Assembly: GCA_003988855.1 (NCBI GenBank)
Contig: QYAI01000056.1
Location: forward strand, 62,001-126,000
Direction: 5' to 3'
Length of the DNA stretch: 64,000 nt
From: Arachnopeziza araneosa
Taxonomy: Eukaryota; Ascomycota; Leotiomycetes; Helotiales; Arachnopezizaceae
Part shown: in pieces, positions 44,913 to 56,480 of the stretch
Layout of the letters: every line of letters starts with the position of its first letter
Position numbering within the stretch: the stretch's first letter is position 1
Position numbers and translations under genes: made by a program
Notes under the pieces: generated by a model
Told to the model about the DNA's origin: nothing
The model's input: the letters and a program-made list of their open reading frames with translations, nothing else
Databases searched by the model: none

Positions 44913-46068
44913 GACAGGATAGGGAGAAGGAAAAAGGTGGATGGGAGAAGCGAGAGTGAGGGAGCGATGTAGCGATGCAGCGATGTAGCGATGTACAAAG
45001 GGAAAATAATGAGAGCAGGTCAGAGGGATACAAGACTAGATAAAGGATGAGACATAGCGGCCAGAGATTATAAGGGCCAGGGGGGATGAGGCATATGCCT
45101 CTCTGGAAATGACAATGCAACTGAGGCTGAGAAGAGAGAAAGGAGGGTCTTGGAACGGCGCACCGCCCCTATTGGCGGATGACATAATTTCCTGGCGAAA
45201 AGGGATTCTGACTTCGCCCCGCTCGGCGGTGGTAGGGCTTATCTGGTGGTTTTTGGCAGTGCTGGCCCTGAGGGACCTGGCGGATAAGGCAGGCGCTATT
45301 AATAGCAACAAGAGAGCGATCCACCCATCCTGTCGGAAACGTGTCGGAGATGAGCTGGCTCACGTGATGAAGGGCCTGCAAGCTGAACCCGTGCTGGCCA
45401 ACCAGGCAGGGGCCTTTGGGGGGGGGAGAGAGGGGTGCTAGGCAGGCATTGATGGTAAGCGAGCCTGAGACGCCAGAGCTACAGTACAGTCAGCGTCAAA
45501 ATCTTCACTCTCACTGTCGCCGTCCGCTCAGTCCGCCCGCATCACCTCAGAGAGGCGCCATTACTCAGTCGCATTCGGATTCTCAAGGCACAGTTCCAGT
45601 TTTGCACTAGCTGTCTGACAGCACTAACCTTCTACAACTTGCAAATCTGACAGTTTCTATTTCCAGGGGCCCATCCAGCCTCCCACTAGCGTGCCATCAA
45701 GCTGCATCCTCCTTCACAGCCGCACGGAAAGGTGTGATGCAGAAGGGCCTCCGTCTGACAGCACCAGCAAATGAGATGAGATTGTGGAGGCGCAGGCCTA
45801 GAGCGCCCAACGCCCAACGTAGCACTTTCACCACGCAGGCTGTCGGAGTGAGAAGTTAAATAACCTACCACGGTACTTGGAAATGAGACATTCCCTATCT
45901 ATCGTGTGTTATATCTATCACAAGCCTCCCACCTGAACACCAGTGTCACATCCACATCATCACCACAGCACCACCACCACCACCACCACCACCCCTCTAC
46001 CTCTTCATCCTTCTTTTCTCTCTTCATATTTAATACGCAACACATTCGGCAAGAACACCGTCGCCAAC
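44913..46068. promoter_or_regulatory. Divergent promoter and leader of the GT2 gene
   Basis: 1156 bp head-to-head spacer. It contains a CAC trinucleotide run (about 45969-45992) in the presumed 5' leader of the GT2 gene and a run of G at 45417-45427. No gene seen. Confidence 0.5.
45969..45992. repeat. (CAC)n microsatellite
   Basis: About eight CAC units upstream of the GT2 start codon. Confidence 0.9.
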
Positions 46069-48329
46069 ATGTCGCGACAGTACAGAGAGGTCCCCAACCG
46101 GATCCCCTCCGCCGAGTGGCTAACCCCTGACCGCGAGAGCACCGAGCTTCACGATATGAGCGGCGCGTCAACACCGCCAAATGAACAGATGGACACAGCA
46201 CCAACGCGACCGCACCACAGCCGTCATGCCAGCGGATCAAATGCATCTTTACTTCCTCCTCCTATGTTTGGTGAGGGCCGATCCAGCCGCTACAGCCAGA
46301 TTATGAGTGTGAGCGAGATCAGCCTCGGCAGCTTCAACACCCAGGACATCGATCGCCGAGTCTCCTCATCCTCATCTCTCGTTGACTTCAAGCGCGGCAC
46401 CATCGTTCGTCTCCATGACCGTGATGATGCCGAAGAGTGGAAAGGCGCCAAGCGGTACATCTATCTCTTCGCTCCTTTCCTGATCCTCATCGATGTCGCC
46501 TTGTACCTCATCTACCTGGGTTTCCGCCTGTACTGCAACATTGATGTTCAACGCACCACCCACATCAGTGCCGGTGCCGCCTGGATCTTCTTCGGGGTCG
46601 AGTTCCTCATCACCATCCCCTACCTCATGAACAATGCCTGGGCCATGTTCTCTCTCAAGAAGCGCAGCCGTCCCCGTCTTCGTCTCATCGGCTCCTTCGA
46701 TGTCCCCACCGTCGACATCTTCGTCACGTGCTGCAAGGAAGACAACGATGTGATCATGGACACAGCGAGAGCGGCTTGCGACCAGGACTATCCTCAAGAT
46801 CGCTTCCGAGTCATCATCTTGGACGACGGTAAATCGGCTGAATTGAGGGAGATGGCAGAGGAGGCTACCAAGATGTGGCCTAACTTGTACTACATGTCTC
46901 GCGAGAAGAAGCCTGGCGTTCCTCACTACTTCAAGGCCGGTAACCTCAACTACGGTCTCGATCAGATCACTCTCCTCCCCGGTGGCTCAGGCGAGTTTGT
47001 TGGTGCGTTGGATGCCGATATGGTGAGTCTTCCTGCCTAACATGAAATGCAATACGACTAACTCTTCCTCAGATTCCCGAGCCTCACTGGCTTCGTGCAT
47101 GCCTTCCTCATCTTCTGTCTGACCACAAAGTTGCCATGGCTTGCCCACCCCAGCTCTTCTACAATACTCCCCGCTCTGACCCAATCGGCCAATCTCTTGA
47201 TTTCTTCGTTCACATCACCGAGCCCATCAAGGATACTCTCAACGCCGCCTGGTGCACTGGTTCTGGATACATCTGCCGCCGCACTGCTCTTGACGACATA
47301 GGAGGGATTCCTCTCGGTGGTATCGCCGAGGATGTTGCCACTTCCAATCTGTTCATCGGAAAGGGATGGGTCACTGCCTATGTTCACGAGCCTCTCCAAT
47401 TCGGTACCGTCCCTGAGGATTTCTCCAGCCATCTGAAGCAGCGCACGCGATGGGCCATCGGCACCGTCGAGAATGCCATGAACGTCAACTTCTACCTCTT
47501 CGGTGATAAGATCAAGCACATGACTGTTCGCGCACGCATCACTTCATTCCTCATCGGTATCCTCAGCTTCTACCCCATCCTGTTCACCTTCTCTCTCTTC
47601 TCCCTCCCAGTCATCCTCATCCTGGGCCGACCCCTCGTTATCTTCACCAGCACCAACCAGTTCCGCTGGCTGATCCGCTCTGCTTTCGCGTCTCTCATCT
47701 CCCGCAGAATCATGGAAGCCATCCTCTACATCCCAGCAGGCTACCACACCGGTCAACGTTTCGCCCGCTATCAGATCTGGATGGCACCTTACCTTGCCTT
47801 GGCTCTCGTCCGCGCCTTCATCCTTCCAAAATGGCTCGGCGGTTCCTCCGGCTCCTTCTCACCCACCGGCTCTCTCGGCTCCGCTCTCAACGAACGTGAC
47901 GGAAACCTCCGCAAAGGCCTGCTCACCCGTCTCTGGGCCATCCTCGTCCCTTGCCAAGCCTTCTTCCATCTCCTCTTTGTCTACTTCACCATCACCGGCG
48001 CCGTCATCGTCACCTACAAGTGCTTCATCATCGAGCGCGGTGCATACAACATCATACAGTGCCTCATCACACACGCTTGGTGGCCTCCGGTTACCTGGAT
48101 CTTCCTCGCCACATCAATGTGGACACCCATCGCCTACGCTATCAACCCACCCACGGTCCCTGATCGCGAGGAGCTCCTCAACCGCGACCCCAAGACCAAC
48201 ATTGCTCATCCTCGCGAAGTCACCAAGAAGATCGCCTTTGGCGCCCAGGCCTTCTGGTTCGAGTTTGAGTACACGCTCACCACCCTCTACACCACCCTCT
48301 GCTTCATCGCCACCTTCTTCTACTTTTAA
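46069..48329 (+). CDS. Processive family 2 glycosyltransferase, cellulose-synthase-like
   Basis: Membrane-bound GT2 enzyme that would polymerise a beta-glycan at the plasma membrane. Exons 46069-47022 and 47073-48329 (736 residues). Two membrane spans (IYLFAPFLILIDVALYLIYL, IFFGVEFLITIPYLM) precede the catalytic part, which has VTCCKEDNDVI, VIILDDGKS, FVGALDADM (split by the intron), CTGSGYICRR, GIAEDVATS and the QRTRW signature of processive synthases (near residue 440). Four to five further spans follow. The ATG at 46069 sits in a good context (GCCAACATG). The frame is open upstream to 45943 through His/Thr-rich sequence, but this is likely leader. Fungal CESA-like proteins of this type are mostly uncharacterised, so the product polymer is unknown. 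Confidence 0.9.
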
Positions 48330-50528
48330 ATGAATCCGCACGGAGGCTCCTCCGAACCGATATAGAATATACCTTATACCAAAGCATGTCACGAAAGGAG
48401 TTTGGCGTTTAAATGCGACGGCGTTCGCCCACACATTGGGAATCTGGGCTTTGCGACGGCGTCTGGATGTATAGGATATTTACCGTCTGATATAAATCTA
48501 TCATGTTCAATTACTTTAATACTCTCCTTCTCCACGTGATTGTGAATTCTCGTTCGTGGTCGTCGCGCGGGCCTCGCTAACTGATCAGGCATCTCGGCTG
48601 TTCCAGCATAAGGTTGTTTCGCTACGAGTGAGGTGACTAGCGCCTAGGTAGGACGCTCGAGACGTGCTAGAGAGGTGCCACCACATGAGCTGGAGTTCTC
48701 GGGATCAAATTCATATCTAGCCACTCTTATATTCGCTCCAACGGCCAACTCGTTGCGGGTCTCGCTCTTTGTTTTTTGTTTTTTTTGTGTACTCTATCAG
48801 CATCAACAGGCCCGCACGCACGTGACGAGTGTTGATTATCTCCTTGCTTGTCCAAGCCTTCTGAAGCGATCCAGTGCCGCATATCACGATGCCGATACTG
48901 CTATCTGGTAGAGAACTCTCCGACCTTTTCGGTTCCTTAAGCTTTGTTAGAGTTCGATCTGAGCTATTCCAGCCCGCCAGCCGCGCAGCTCCCATAAAAA
49001 CAAAGAGCAGCAACACCTAAAGTGAGTGTGAGTGACGCTTCCCACGATGCCCATGCCACGCCATGCCATGCCATGCCATGCCATGCTCTCCATGCACCTC
49101 ATCGGGATCCAATATGCATGCGCACATGCACGCGCGTTAATCCCAGCCCGGCCCCATCCCCCGGCACTGCACTGCGCAGTGCAGGATCCCGAAGACGTGC
49201 CACATGACTCGGTCTCGACTCCTTCCTTGGTGGATGGATGGATGGATAGATGGAAATAAATCGTTTTGCATGTGAAAGATGTGTTTCGGGGTGGAGGGGA
49301 GGGGAACGAAACGGAACGAAACAAGCAGAGGAGTGCGTGGGTGCGTGGGTGCGTGAGGGCTGGGATCGCTGATCCGGGCTGATGCTGCTGGCTGACGCTG
49401 ACGCGAATGCTTGGCATCCCCACCCCCCCGGTAACACGAATCTGCACCAAGATGCGTTGTTTCAGCTGCGTGCATGCGAGCGAGCTAGCTGCCATCGGTG
49501 CGTGCTAGCCAAGTCGGTCGGTCCGTGGCATCTTGGTATGTATTTCGTGATGCGCATAACGTTCTCTGCGTGAGTGAGTGCGTGAGTGTGTGAGCGCGTT
49601 TATAGATAGAGTGGCTGGCTGGATGGCTGGATGGATGGACGGATGGATTGTGCAGTAACGTAACGTAACGCAACGCAAAGTAACGTAAGGTAACGTGAGG
49701 TAAGGTCGCTGAGGTGGGGTAGATCATGGCTTGGAGTGAGAGAGTGAATGGATGCGCATCCTCTCCGGCGCCGAGGGATTTTCATGCGGCGAGCGGGAGT
49801 TGGGGGACTGCGAGGATGGATCGTGAGTTGATTGCGAGTTGATTCTAGAGGAGAGATGATGAGGAAGGGAGAAGAGGGTGCTGATTAAAGCTACAAGGGG
49901 CTTTGGGAAGAACGAGATGGTTTTTGATATGTTAAAATCGAGATGAAAAATCAAACATTATGATGACGATGATACCATGGCAAATGGACGTGTTGAAATG
50001 TTGAATGAGATCTGCTGGGAGTGCAATCAAATAAAATGAGAAGCTGGATGTGCTGTGATCTTGAAAGGCCTCGCTAGATTCGAGGGATAAGTGTGTCTGG
50101 TGGGGAATGGATTTTTGGGGGCGGGGAGCGTAGTCGGAATGAAATGTTGAATTCTCGTGATTTCCGGTTTGTTAGGTGTTTGTGAGCCGGGTTTTGATAT
50201 AATGATCCGTAAAGTGTAGTGAAAGACTGTGGTTTGGATGGTTTGGATGGTTTGATGACTTTCTACTGTCTACTTCAAATCTTTAAAGTATTTGCGGACA
50301 TTCGTCTATGCAGCAAAGAAATTAGGACCGCTAGTTATTTTGTACGCCAAGGTACAGAGACATCCACTCGTAATAATATGGAGTTCCTTATATCTGTTCT
50401 TGGAATTTGAATCTGTTTTTGTAATCTAATAGTTATCTTGAACCTTAAGTATACTGCTAATCAGCGAGACAATACATAGCCAAACGTCAATTGCGTGATG
50501 CATACTCTGCGTCATGAATAAGCTTCAT
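48330..50528. other. 2.2-kb gene-free region with microsatellite-rich core
   Basis: Convergent spacer between the GT2 gene and the HET gene. The frames found here are low-complexity and overlap simple repeats. No homology-like pattern was seen. Confidence 0.6.
49030..49710. repeat. Cluster of different short tandem repeats
   Basis: In order: (CCATG)n at 49051-49086; GGATG/GATA runs at 49228-49252; (GTGCGTGG)n at 49333-49356; GTGAG/GTGCG runs at 49567-49597; GGATGGCT-type runs at 49609-49650; and a GTAACGTAACG minisatellite at 49655-49705. Confidence 0.85.
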
Positions 50529-52454
50529 TTATATCAAAGTCACTTCTTCGCGCGGATAGTCCTTGAATTCATCCTCTTTCGCCCCAAAAAAACACCCAAC
50601 CCGGCGATATGTTCTATCAACTCCGGTTGTTGCAATGATCAGACCGTCAATGACAGACCAAGGTGGGCGTGCAAATAGCGATTTAGCTTCGGATCCGAAC
50701 ATCACTGGTATATCTTCGCTGGAATCTGGGTCGTAGCTCCTCCTTGCAAGCGCAAGACATATGATATCTCTCTTCTGCAAGGTGTCGTCGTCGACGTATA
50801 CAGTAGCCTCAGATTCTAAGACCGCTTGCAGTATAGAATTAGTTGATGACCATTTCCAGCTGACGTACTGCAGTGGGTGGTATACTCCATGTCTGATACG
50901 GGCCGAGAGTTTCAGGTAACCACCTGTTATTCTTCCAAATGTGAATTTTGGAGACTCAAGAGTCGTGTTCTGCATCAAGATATCAACGTCATACCAATCA
51001 TACGAGTGATGACTGTATAATGTACTGAAAGTTACAGGGCTGTTCAACGATGCCCAGGACCAGCTGGGCGCGGTGTAAATGTGGCAAGGGGTGTAATTCT
51101 CCGTCCGCGACGCTTGCCAGAGGAGGAGTCTCGATAACACATCTCCCGACCACAGACCCGCAAGGTAGTCAACCTGAATCTGCTTCTGGGACACCGCAGC
51201 CACACCTGCAAGCGCATTCAACTTATCCTCGAGGTAAGATAACCGTCGTACCGAGTACATGGAGATGATATGCTCCCAGGTCCGACCAGCGGCTTGGATA
51301 TTCAGATGCGTGGTCGCGGGAGGGATACGCCAAGCTGCAAGCCCAGATGGAAGGCTGATGGAATTACCTAGGTTGATGACTCCCTGATCGTCTTGATATT
51401 GAAGGGTATGCGATGCGTAGATAAGCAGTCTTGAAGAGAGGAGACGTTCTTGCAGTGTCCAAGCGCGGGTATTTATCGGTTCGCTATCATCGTTGTACCA
51501 CCCTTCCAATCTGATCCCATCAGGACCCCAGAAAGGAATCTTGGCGTGCGGATCAGGGGCAGATCGATCTCCTAGGAAACCCTGGTTTGCACTTGCTGCA
51601 TTCGCTGCCACAATGGTTACAAATGCATTTTGGTATATCTCACCCATTTTCGCCAGCTCCACATTTTTGTCTTCTGGAGAATCTTGAATTATACAGATGG
51701 CGCTAACCCACAGGTACTTGATTTCGGTCTCTCTGGCAACAAGGATCGCATCTTGGATTGTTCGTGACAGAGTGTTCATTGCCAAGCACTCATGGCGAGC
51801 TTTGATATTACTCTTGGTTGTTAGGCCGGCTTGATTTAATCCCCAACAGTATGAGAGAGCCGCATAGTAATCAACAATCGTACTTGAGTCTAGTAGTTGA
51901 GGAGTCCTTGGATCTTTTTCAGGACTGACTTCAATCACTCTTGAAGGGAGTTGGGTCGGCCCGACAATGCCAAAACCTTTATGACTGCTGCTTCCCTTCA
52001 ACCACTCTCTGGCTTGATCAAAAGCCATTTGTGAATCGACTTGATGCTCTATCTCTCTCGCTGTAGCGATATCTGAGGTCACGTCGTCTTTTGTAGTGAA
52101 AGCTGTAAGATAGTAAGAAGCAACATTGATCCAAAGACTGAATCGATTATTTCCCCGAGGAGAAAAATTTTCTCCTTGTGGCCCTCCGCCTAATTTGACT
52201 GAGATCTTTTCTAAAGGGCCATGTTCTTGGTCAACAGTCAGGTCTTCAACATCGTCTTTGAGAGACAGCAAGAGCCGACACCAGCTGCAACCAGAAGCAG
52301 CAGCAGATACCTCAACGTCGAAAATTCGTCCAGTATAGTGGCAGGAGCTCTCTTCGTCGGGAGAGTGACATAGAGTCTGGAAATTTGGCGTTGAGAAGAG
52401 GTCTTTCCAACATTTTTGGCACACCAGATGTTGTGGGTTCTGTGGTGAAGACAT
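50529..52454 (-). CDS. HET-domain (heterokaryon incompatibility) protein
   Basis: A single-exon protein of 641 residues. The N-terminus has Cys pairs (CQKCW, CSWC) common in this class. The HET domain carries DYYAALSYCWG (about 192-202), then TIQDAILVARE and WVSAICIIQDS (about 255), then RAWTLQERLLSSRLL (about 331). The usual middle motif is W-I-D-x-L-C-I-I-Q-D; here the Asp is replaced (WVSAICIIQD). The C-terminal half contains SWSWASLNSPV, which is also typical. HET domains trigger cell death after non-self contact, but most such proteins have no tested role. No lesion is seen. The ATG at 52454 (MSSPQNPQHLVC) is the clear start. Confidence 0.9.
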   Translation of the reverse strand: MSSPQNPQHLVCQKCWKDLFSTPNFQTLCHSPDEESSCHYTGRIFDVEVSAAASGCSWCRLLLSLKDDVEDLTVDQEHGPLEKISVKLGGGPQGENFSPRGNNRFSLWINVASYYLTAFTTKDDVTSDIATAREIEHQVDSQMAFDQAREWLKGSSSHKGFGIVGPTQLPSRVIEVSPEKDPRTPQLLDSSTIVDYYAALSYCWGLNQAGLTTKSNIKARHECLAMNTLSRTIQDAILVARETEIKYLWVSAICIIQDSPEDKNVELAKMGEIYQNAFVTIVAANAASANQGFLGDRSAPDPHAKIPFWGPDGIRLEGWYNDDSEPINTRAWTLQERLLSSRLLIYASHTLQYQDDQGVINLGNSISLPSGLAAWRIPPATTHLNIQAAGRTWEHIISMYSVRRLSYLEDKLNALAGVAAVSQKQIQVDYLAGLWSGDVLSRLLLWQASRTENYTPCHIYTAPSWSWASLNSPVTFSTLYSHHSYDWYDVDILMQNTTLESPKFTFGRITGGYLKLSARIRHGVYHPLQYVSWKWSSTNSILQAVLESEATVYVDDDTLQKRDIICLALARRSYDPDSSEDIPVMFGSEAKSLFARPPWSVIDGLIIATTGVDRTYRRVGCFFGAKEDEFKDYPREEVTLI

Positions 52455-52889
52455 TTTTGTGTCTTTTCCATTAGTCAGAAGTCTGTTTGACTTTTAAACT
52501 ATTCGAGGACAGAGAGGTATAGATACTACTGCGTTGGTATAAAGTGGTCAAACAGACTACTTTGACTATAAGACATGACGACTAAGTGGCGTTATGAACA
52601 GACCATTTTGCATTCCACGTGATCATTTTACTCACTTTAAAACAATGAGTAGAATCCTAGCAAGTTTTCATATTTAAGGCAACAACGTCTATGCATAGCT
52701 GAGAAATTGAAGGATTGTTGTCTCTTACTTAGATCTAGACCATTCTATTATGCATTTGAGGTCCAGGAAGCCCACAATTTTACTGCTTTACTTCAAAATA
52801 AGTAATACTTTTTGATCCGTCTGCAAGGTTCCTTTTACAATAGTTAACCCAATCCTTTGAGAATAAACAGGTCTTGCTAGCCTTCTTAG
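52455..52889. other. Spacer, nothing recognised
   Basis: 435 bp upstream of the HET gene and downstream of the elongase gene; both are on minus. Confidence 0.5.
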
Positions 52890-54059
52890 CTAATTGTCCT
52901 TTTTTGATGAGCCTCGCTTCCCGCCTTTCGGAGATCGAAAGTAGCTTTTTACGAAGAATCGTACAAATAATACCGTCAGGGGTGTTAGGTAGAGCACGTT
53001 GAACCAAATGGCAAATGTTTCGCCGCTTGTATTGATACACGGGACCGTTTGGTACTTGGTGTGATGTTTTGCTGCTGGAGGTGTACCTTTCGGACTTGGG
53101 GCCTGAATCGGTATGGTATAGGCAATAAAAGAGTGGAGCGCAGCGTAAGAGGCTCCAACCAGAAATTGGATAATTTGCATTGTGGTAAGACTCTTTTTCA
53201 AGGTCTGCGGGATTGGAACGGAAAGCGCTGTTAAAGTGTAGTAAGTGTACTAAATTAAATTAGTCCTTAGCGGAAGCCGAAAGAAAGAGAGGGCTACCAT
53301 CATTGTATGAATTCCAGAATTATACGTAACCCATAACCAAATAGGTGGTGACATATATCGAATTCCAGACCACATGCACATCATAGCACCGGCATGATGA
53401 TAAGTTTGCAAAGTCGAACTTCTCTTTCCTTTGGCAATAATGATTGCCGTATCGACTACTTCATAGAACTTGCTCACATAAAAGATCCATCCGTAAAATG
53501 CGAGACCCTCATTCCATAAACGTCCTATATCAGTAGAACTTGGCATACCTGTAGCACTAAGAAGAATGCTAGTCGTCGAAGGGTTCTCGGAAGTCCACTT
53601 GGAAACTGTTCCATTATATGCAATAGCATTTCCAAGCCCAGCTTCTCCATGCATTTTGCATAAACTGTCAACCGTCCCAGCAATTCCTCCCGAACCCGAA
53701 GAAACTGTTCTATAAACAGCCCGTACCAATCCTTGGAATGTCCAACCAGAGTATATTGCCAAAAACACATTATGAGCCACCACAAACCAGAAAAATGCTT
53801 TGGTTTTGCTAATTTTCCATGGTTTGTTTCCATTCGATCGATTATATGCGTTCAAAAATGTGACTGTAACCGCGTAGATAGCGCCAATTGTGATCGGCAC
53901 TCGCACATCCAATGCGGCATGGAAAGCTGAGGTTGGGATGGAGAAGGGAGGGGCAGACAACATGGAGCCTGGAATAGGCGGCGGAAGTGTTGCTGGTTCA
54001 TTGCTAGGTAGGAACCGGAAGATGGCGGGGTCTGACAGGGCGATCTTCACGGAAGACAT
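52890..54059 (-). CDS. ELO-family fatty acid elongase
   Basis: 3-ketoacyl-CoA synthase of the ER elongation cycle. Exons 53298-54059 and 52890-53249 (373 residues), intron 48 nt. The first exon holds VAHNVFLAIYSGWTFQGL, FYVSKFYEVVDTAIIIAKGK and the catalytic histidine box LQTYHHAGAMMCMW, then YNSGIHTMM. The second exon continues YTYYTLTAL, keeping the H-T-x-M-Y-x-Y-Y family signature across the splice. The C-terminus is basic and ends KKDN, a dilysine ER-retrieval signal. An insert of about 50 residues between the second and third spans (SSGSGGIAGTVDSLC) is common in fungal long-chain elongases. The start at 54059 (MSSVKIALSD) is chosen as the first true ATG. Confidence 0.9.
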
Positions 54060-55498
54060 CTCATCAGACACCCTGAAGCTTAATACGAGTAACGCCTTTG
54101 GTTAGGGGTGGGTGCGACTGGCTGTGAGATGACTACCTAAATAAGTTAGTGACAGTTTATTTGGCGAGAGTGGATACCTACTTTAATTTCAACCTCAGTC
54201 TTGGCTAGATAGTCATGATACAAGAGTTAGTGCTTGAATTCGAAGGTATCTGTTATGAAGCAAGTGTCAAACAAGTCGGCCATCTTGTTGAAAATTTTGA
54301 GCGTGCTATTCAGCTATACCCGATTGGGAAAGGCGGTGGCAGAACCTGCTACAGGACTAATCAGTCTAATCTCAACGTTACCTTCATAGGAGTGGCAGTC
54401 CAATTGTTTTTGGGGGCCTTTTTGAACCCTAAACTTTCCACTGTTGCCAAGCGAAAAATCTTGCAAGCAATCTGCTCTACTAGTCTCGCTGCGAGGCGAA
54501 AACAGGCCAAATCCTTTGGAAGGTCTTATTATTCTAAGGTTTCCTTTGACGATTCTCATATAACCTTTCAAACTTATCTAAGGTGCAATCGGAGAGACTA
54601 CGAGGGTAATTTCCGATACTATATCTAGGTAGGTCCTTCACTAGGGGATCAAAAATTCGTCGCACGCTTCATCTGCAATAAATATATATTTTAAAAGTAT
54701 TAAGTCACTGTCTCTGTTACATTGTTAGGGAGACTCTTTTTAGAATTGTTTTGAGTATCGATTTCAATATACGACAATTAAAGCGCTTTGAATGTCGAAT
54801 TTGACATGCGACAATTAGAGATGTTTGAATATCGAATTTAACATATGACAATTAAAAGTCTTTTTGACATTGAGCCAAGAATCAGTACAACACCTGCTGC
54901 TTTCACCTGATAAGTTCATAACGATTCTTTGTAAGATAAATGGAAAGATTTATCGACCAGTTCTCTCAAGAAGTAATTTAGTAAACATTCCTATTGAACG
55001 CCGGGGATCTTCTGTCTTCTATTATCTAACCCTTCCCCGAAGGACTAAGAGTTTTAAATTATGTTATACCTCCAACCTCAAATTCTCCCGGTTCGATGGC
55101 ACGTGTAAAATTATACCCCCAATTACCATAGGTGTAGAAGCCGAGGTAGCACGCGCTGCCCAGCTCAAAGAATTGCCATTCGTCTTCTCTCGGGGGCTGC
55201 TGCGAATTCAGGCTAGGTGGATTCCCTTCACTAAATCTTATTTTCATTCTTGGAGCATTCATTATCTCCAGCTGAGTCGTACATTCGAAACTGCATTGAA
55301 TAATGGCGGTATGGTTTGACACCGTTTGAATGGTTCAAAATGGTCAATCGATAATGCATTTTCGAAACCATGAATTAAGGAATCTCCGGAAGCCACGGTC
55401 CGAAGATTTAGGAAAGCAACGTCAGTGCTATCAGCTCTACTAAATACTTACGGCAAAGAGCGAAATCTTTATTTATTCCTAAAATATTTTTCATATTC
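54060..55498. other. Gene-poor spacer with a 37-bp tandem repeat
   Basis: Two open frames (54215-54628 and 54864-55319, plus) show no domain, signal or compositional support and are not called. The repeat inside is listed separately. Confidence 0.5.
54751..54861. repeat. Three-copy 37-bp tandem repeat
   Basis: Units start at 54751, 54788 and 54825, each TTGA(G/A)T(A/G)TCGA followed by a block ending GACAATTA. Copies differ at several positions but keep the 37-base period. Confidence 0.88.
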
Positions 55499-56480
55499 TC
55501 ACCAATGCGGCAGGAATGTAGTCCGTTCACATATACAAACGCACTTGACGGCACCGTCCTCAACCCTAGAAACATCTGTCACATCCAAAATACGAGCAAT
55601 CAAATAAAACCCAAAAACCTTCCCGCTTGTCCCGCACTCCCATGACTCTGGGAAGTCTTCGGATGTTAATTGCGGCTTCTTTGGTCGTTCGCTACGCTCT
55701 CTGAGCAGCGCCGCTAGCTTCTTGGGCGTAAAGAGCCTACAGTACCAGATTTCTTGTAGCCGGTCGCGCTTGCACACGGGAATGAGCTCTGCGAACCAAA
55801 AGATGGCCGCTGTTACAAACATCTCCATTGTTGCGATGCGCCAGGCGATCTGCTCACCTGGTGTAGGGAATCAATAGTTCCACCCGCATAGGTGGATGAC
55901 ATTGGTGAGTTTGTGAATCCAGACGAAGAGAATGGCGAGACTGCACGTCGCATTCGAGACGACTCCCAGCTTCATGGTGGTGATAATAAGATATTGTATC
56001 CGGCGTGCTGCGACGTTGAGAAGTAACCACGTAATCTGGATAAAATTTATTAGTTTGGTCAACACATCTGCCTTGCTTCTGTCCCATATTCGCGCTCGTC
56101 AATGATGGGTATCATCATGTAGCCAGTCTCCACCAGCCAGAAAATGTGCTTATTGTTGATGAAGAAGGGAGTACTGTCCCTCGGATGGAGTATGATGCCG
56201 CCCATATCGGCGAAGAAGGCATGGCGCATCGTCCAGCCCGGATGACTTAACTTCTTGAAGCCTTGAAATCCTCTGTGTGCGCTTTCGTATTGACCAGCTG
56301 CCGCGCCCAGAACAAATTCCGGGCCTAAAATGGCATAAGCTGTCCAGCGCAACTTTCGAACGAAGATGCCCAACTTGTCATCCGTCTTTACAGGAAGGTT
56401 CAAGCAGGCACAGTCCACAAGCAACAAAATACAGTGGAGAGACAGTCAATATAATGTCAAGAGTTCCGCAGTTATTTGGC
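55499..56480 (-). pseudogene. Decayed multi-pass membrane protein gene (fungal family of unknown role)
   Basis: Reading down the minus strand: NCGTLDI, DCLSTVFCCLWTV and LVDCACLNLPV lie in three different frames (56480-56400). A well-kept block follows: LRWTAYAILGPEFVLGAAAG, then FFADMGGIILHPRDSTPFFI and HIFWLVETGYMMIP. A 1-base shift near 56090 leads into WDRSKADVLTKL, and helices continue to a TGA near 55885. A last piece (MEMFVTAAIFWFAELIP) is beyond it. The family is a common but unnamed fungal polytopic protein. At least three shifts and one stop show it is dead. The 3' limit is uncertain. Confidence 0.7.

Noticed and set aside
45943..46068. His/Thr-rich N-terminal extension of the GT2 protein
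   Set aside because: Derived from a CAC microsatellite and CT-rich leader. The ATG at 46069 has a better context and begins typical family sequence.
48947..49495. Overlapping frames of 60-180 codons in the microsatellite region
   Set aside because: Composition is that of simple repeats (His/Ala/Met or Pro/Ser runs), with no domains or introns.
54215..55319. Two plus-strand frames of 137 and 151 codons
   Set aside because: No hydrophobic, domain or codon pattern supports them, and a tandem repeat abuts the second. Probably chance.
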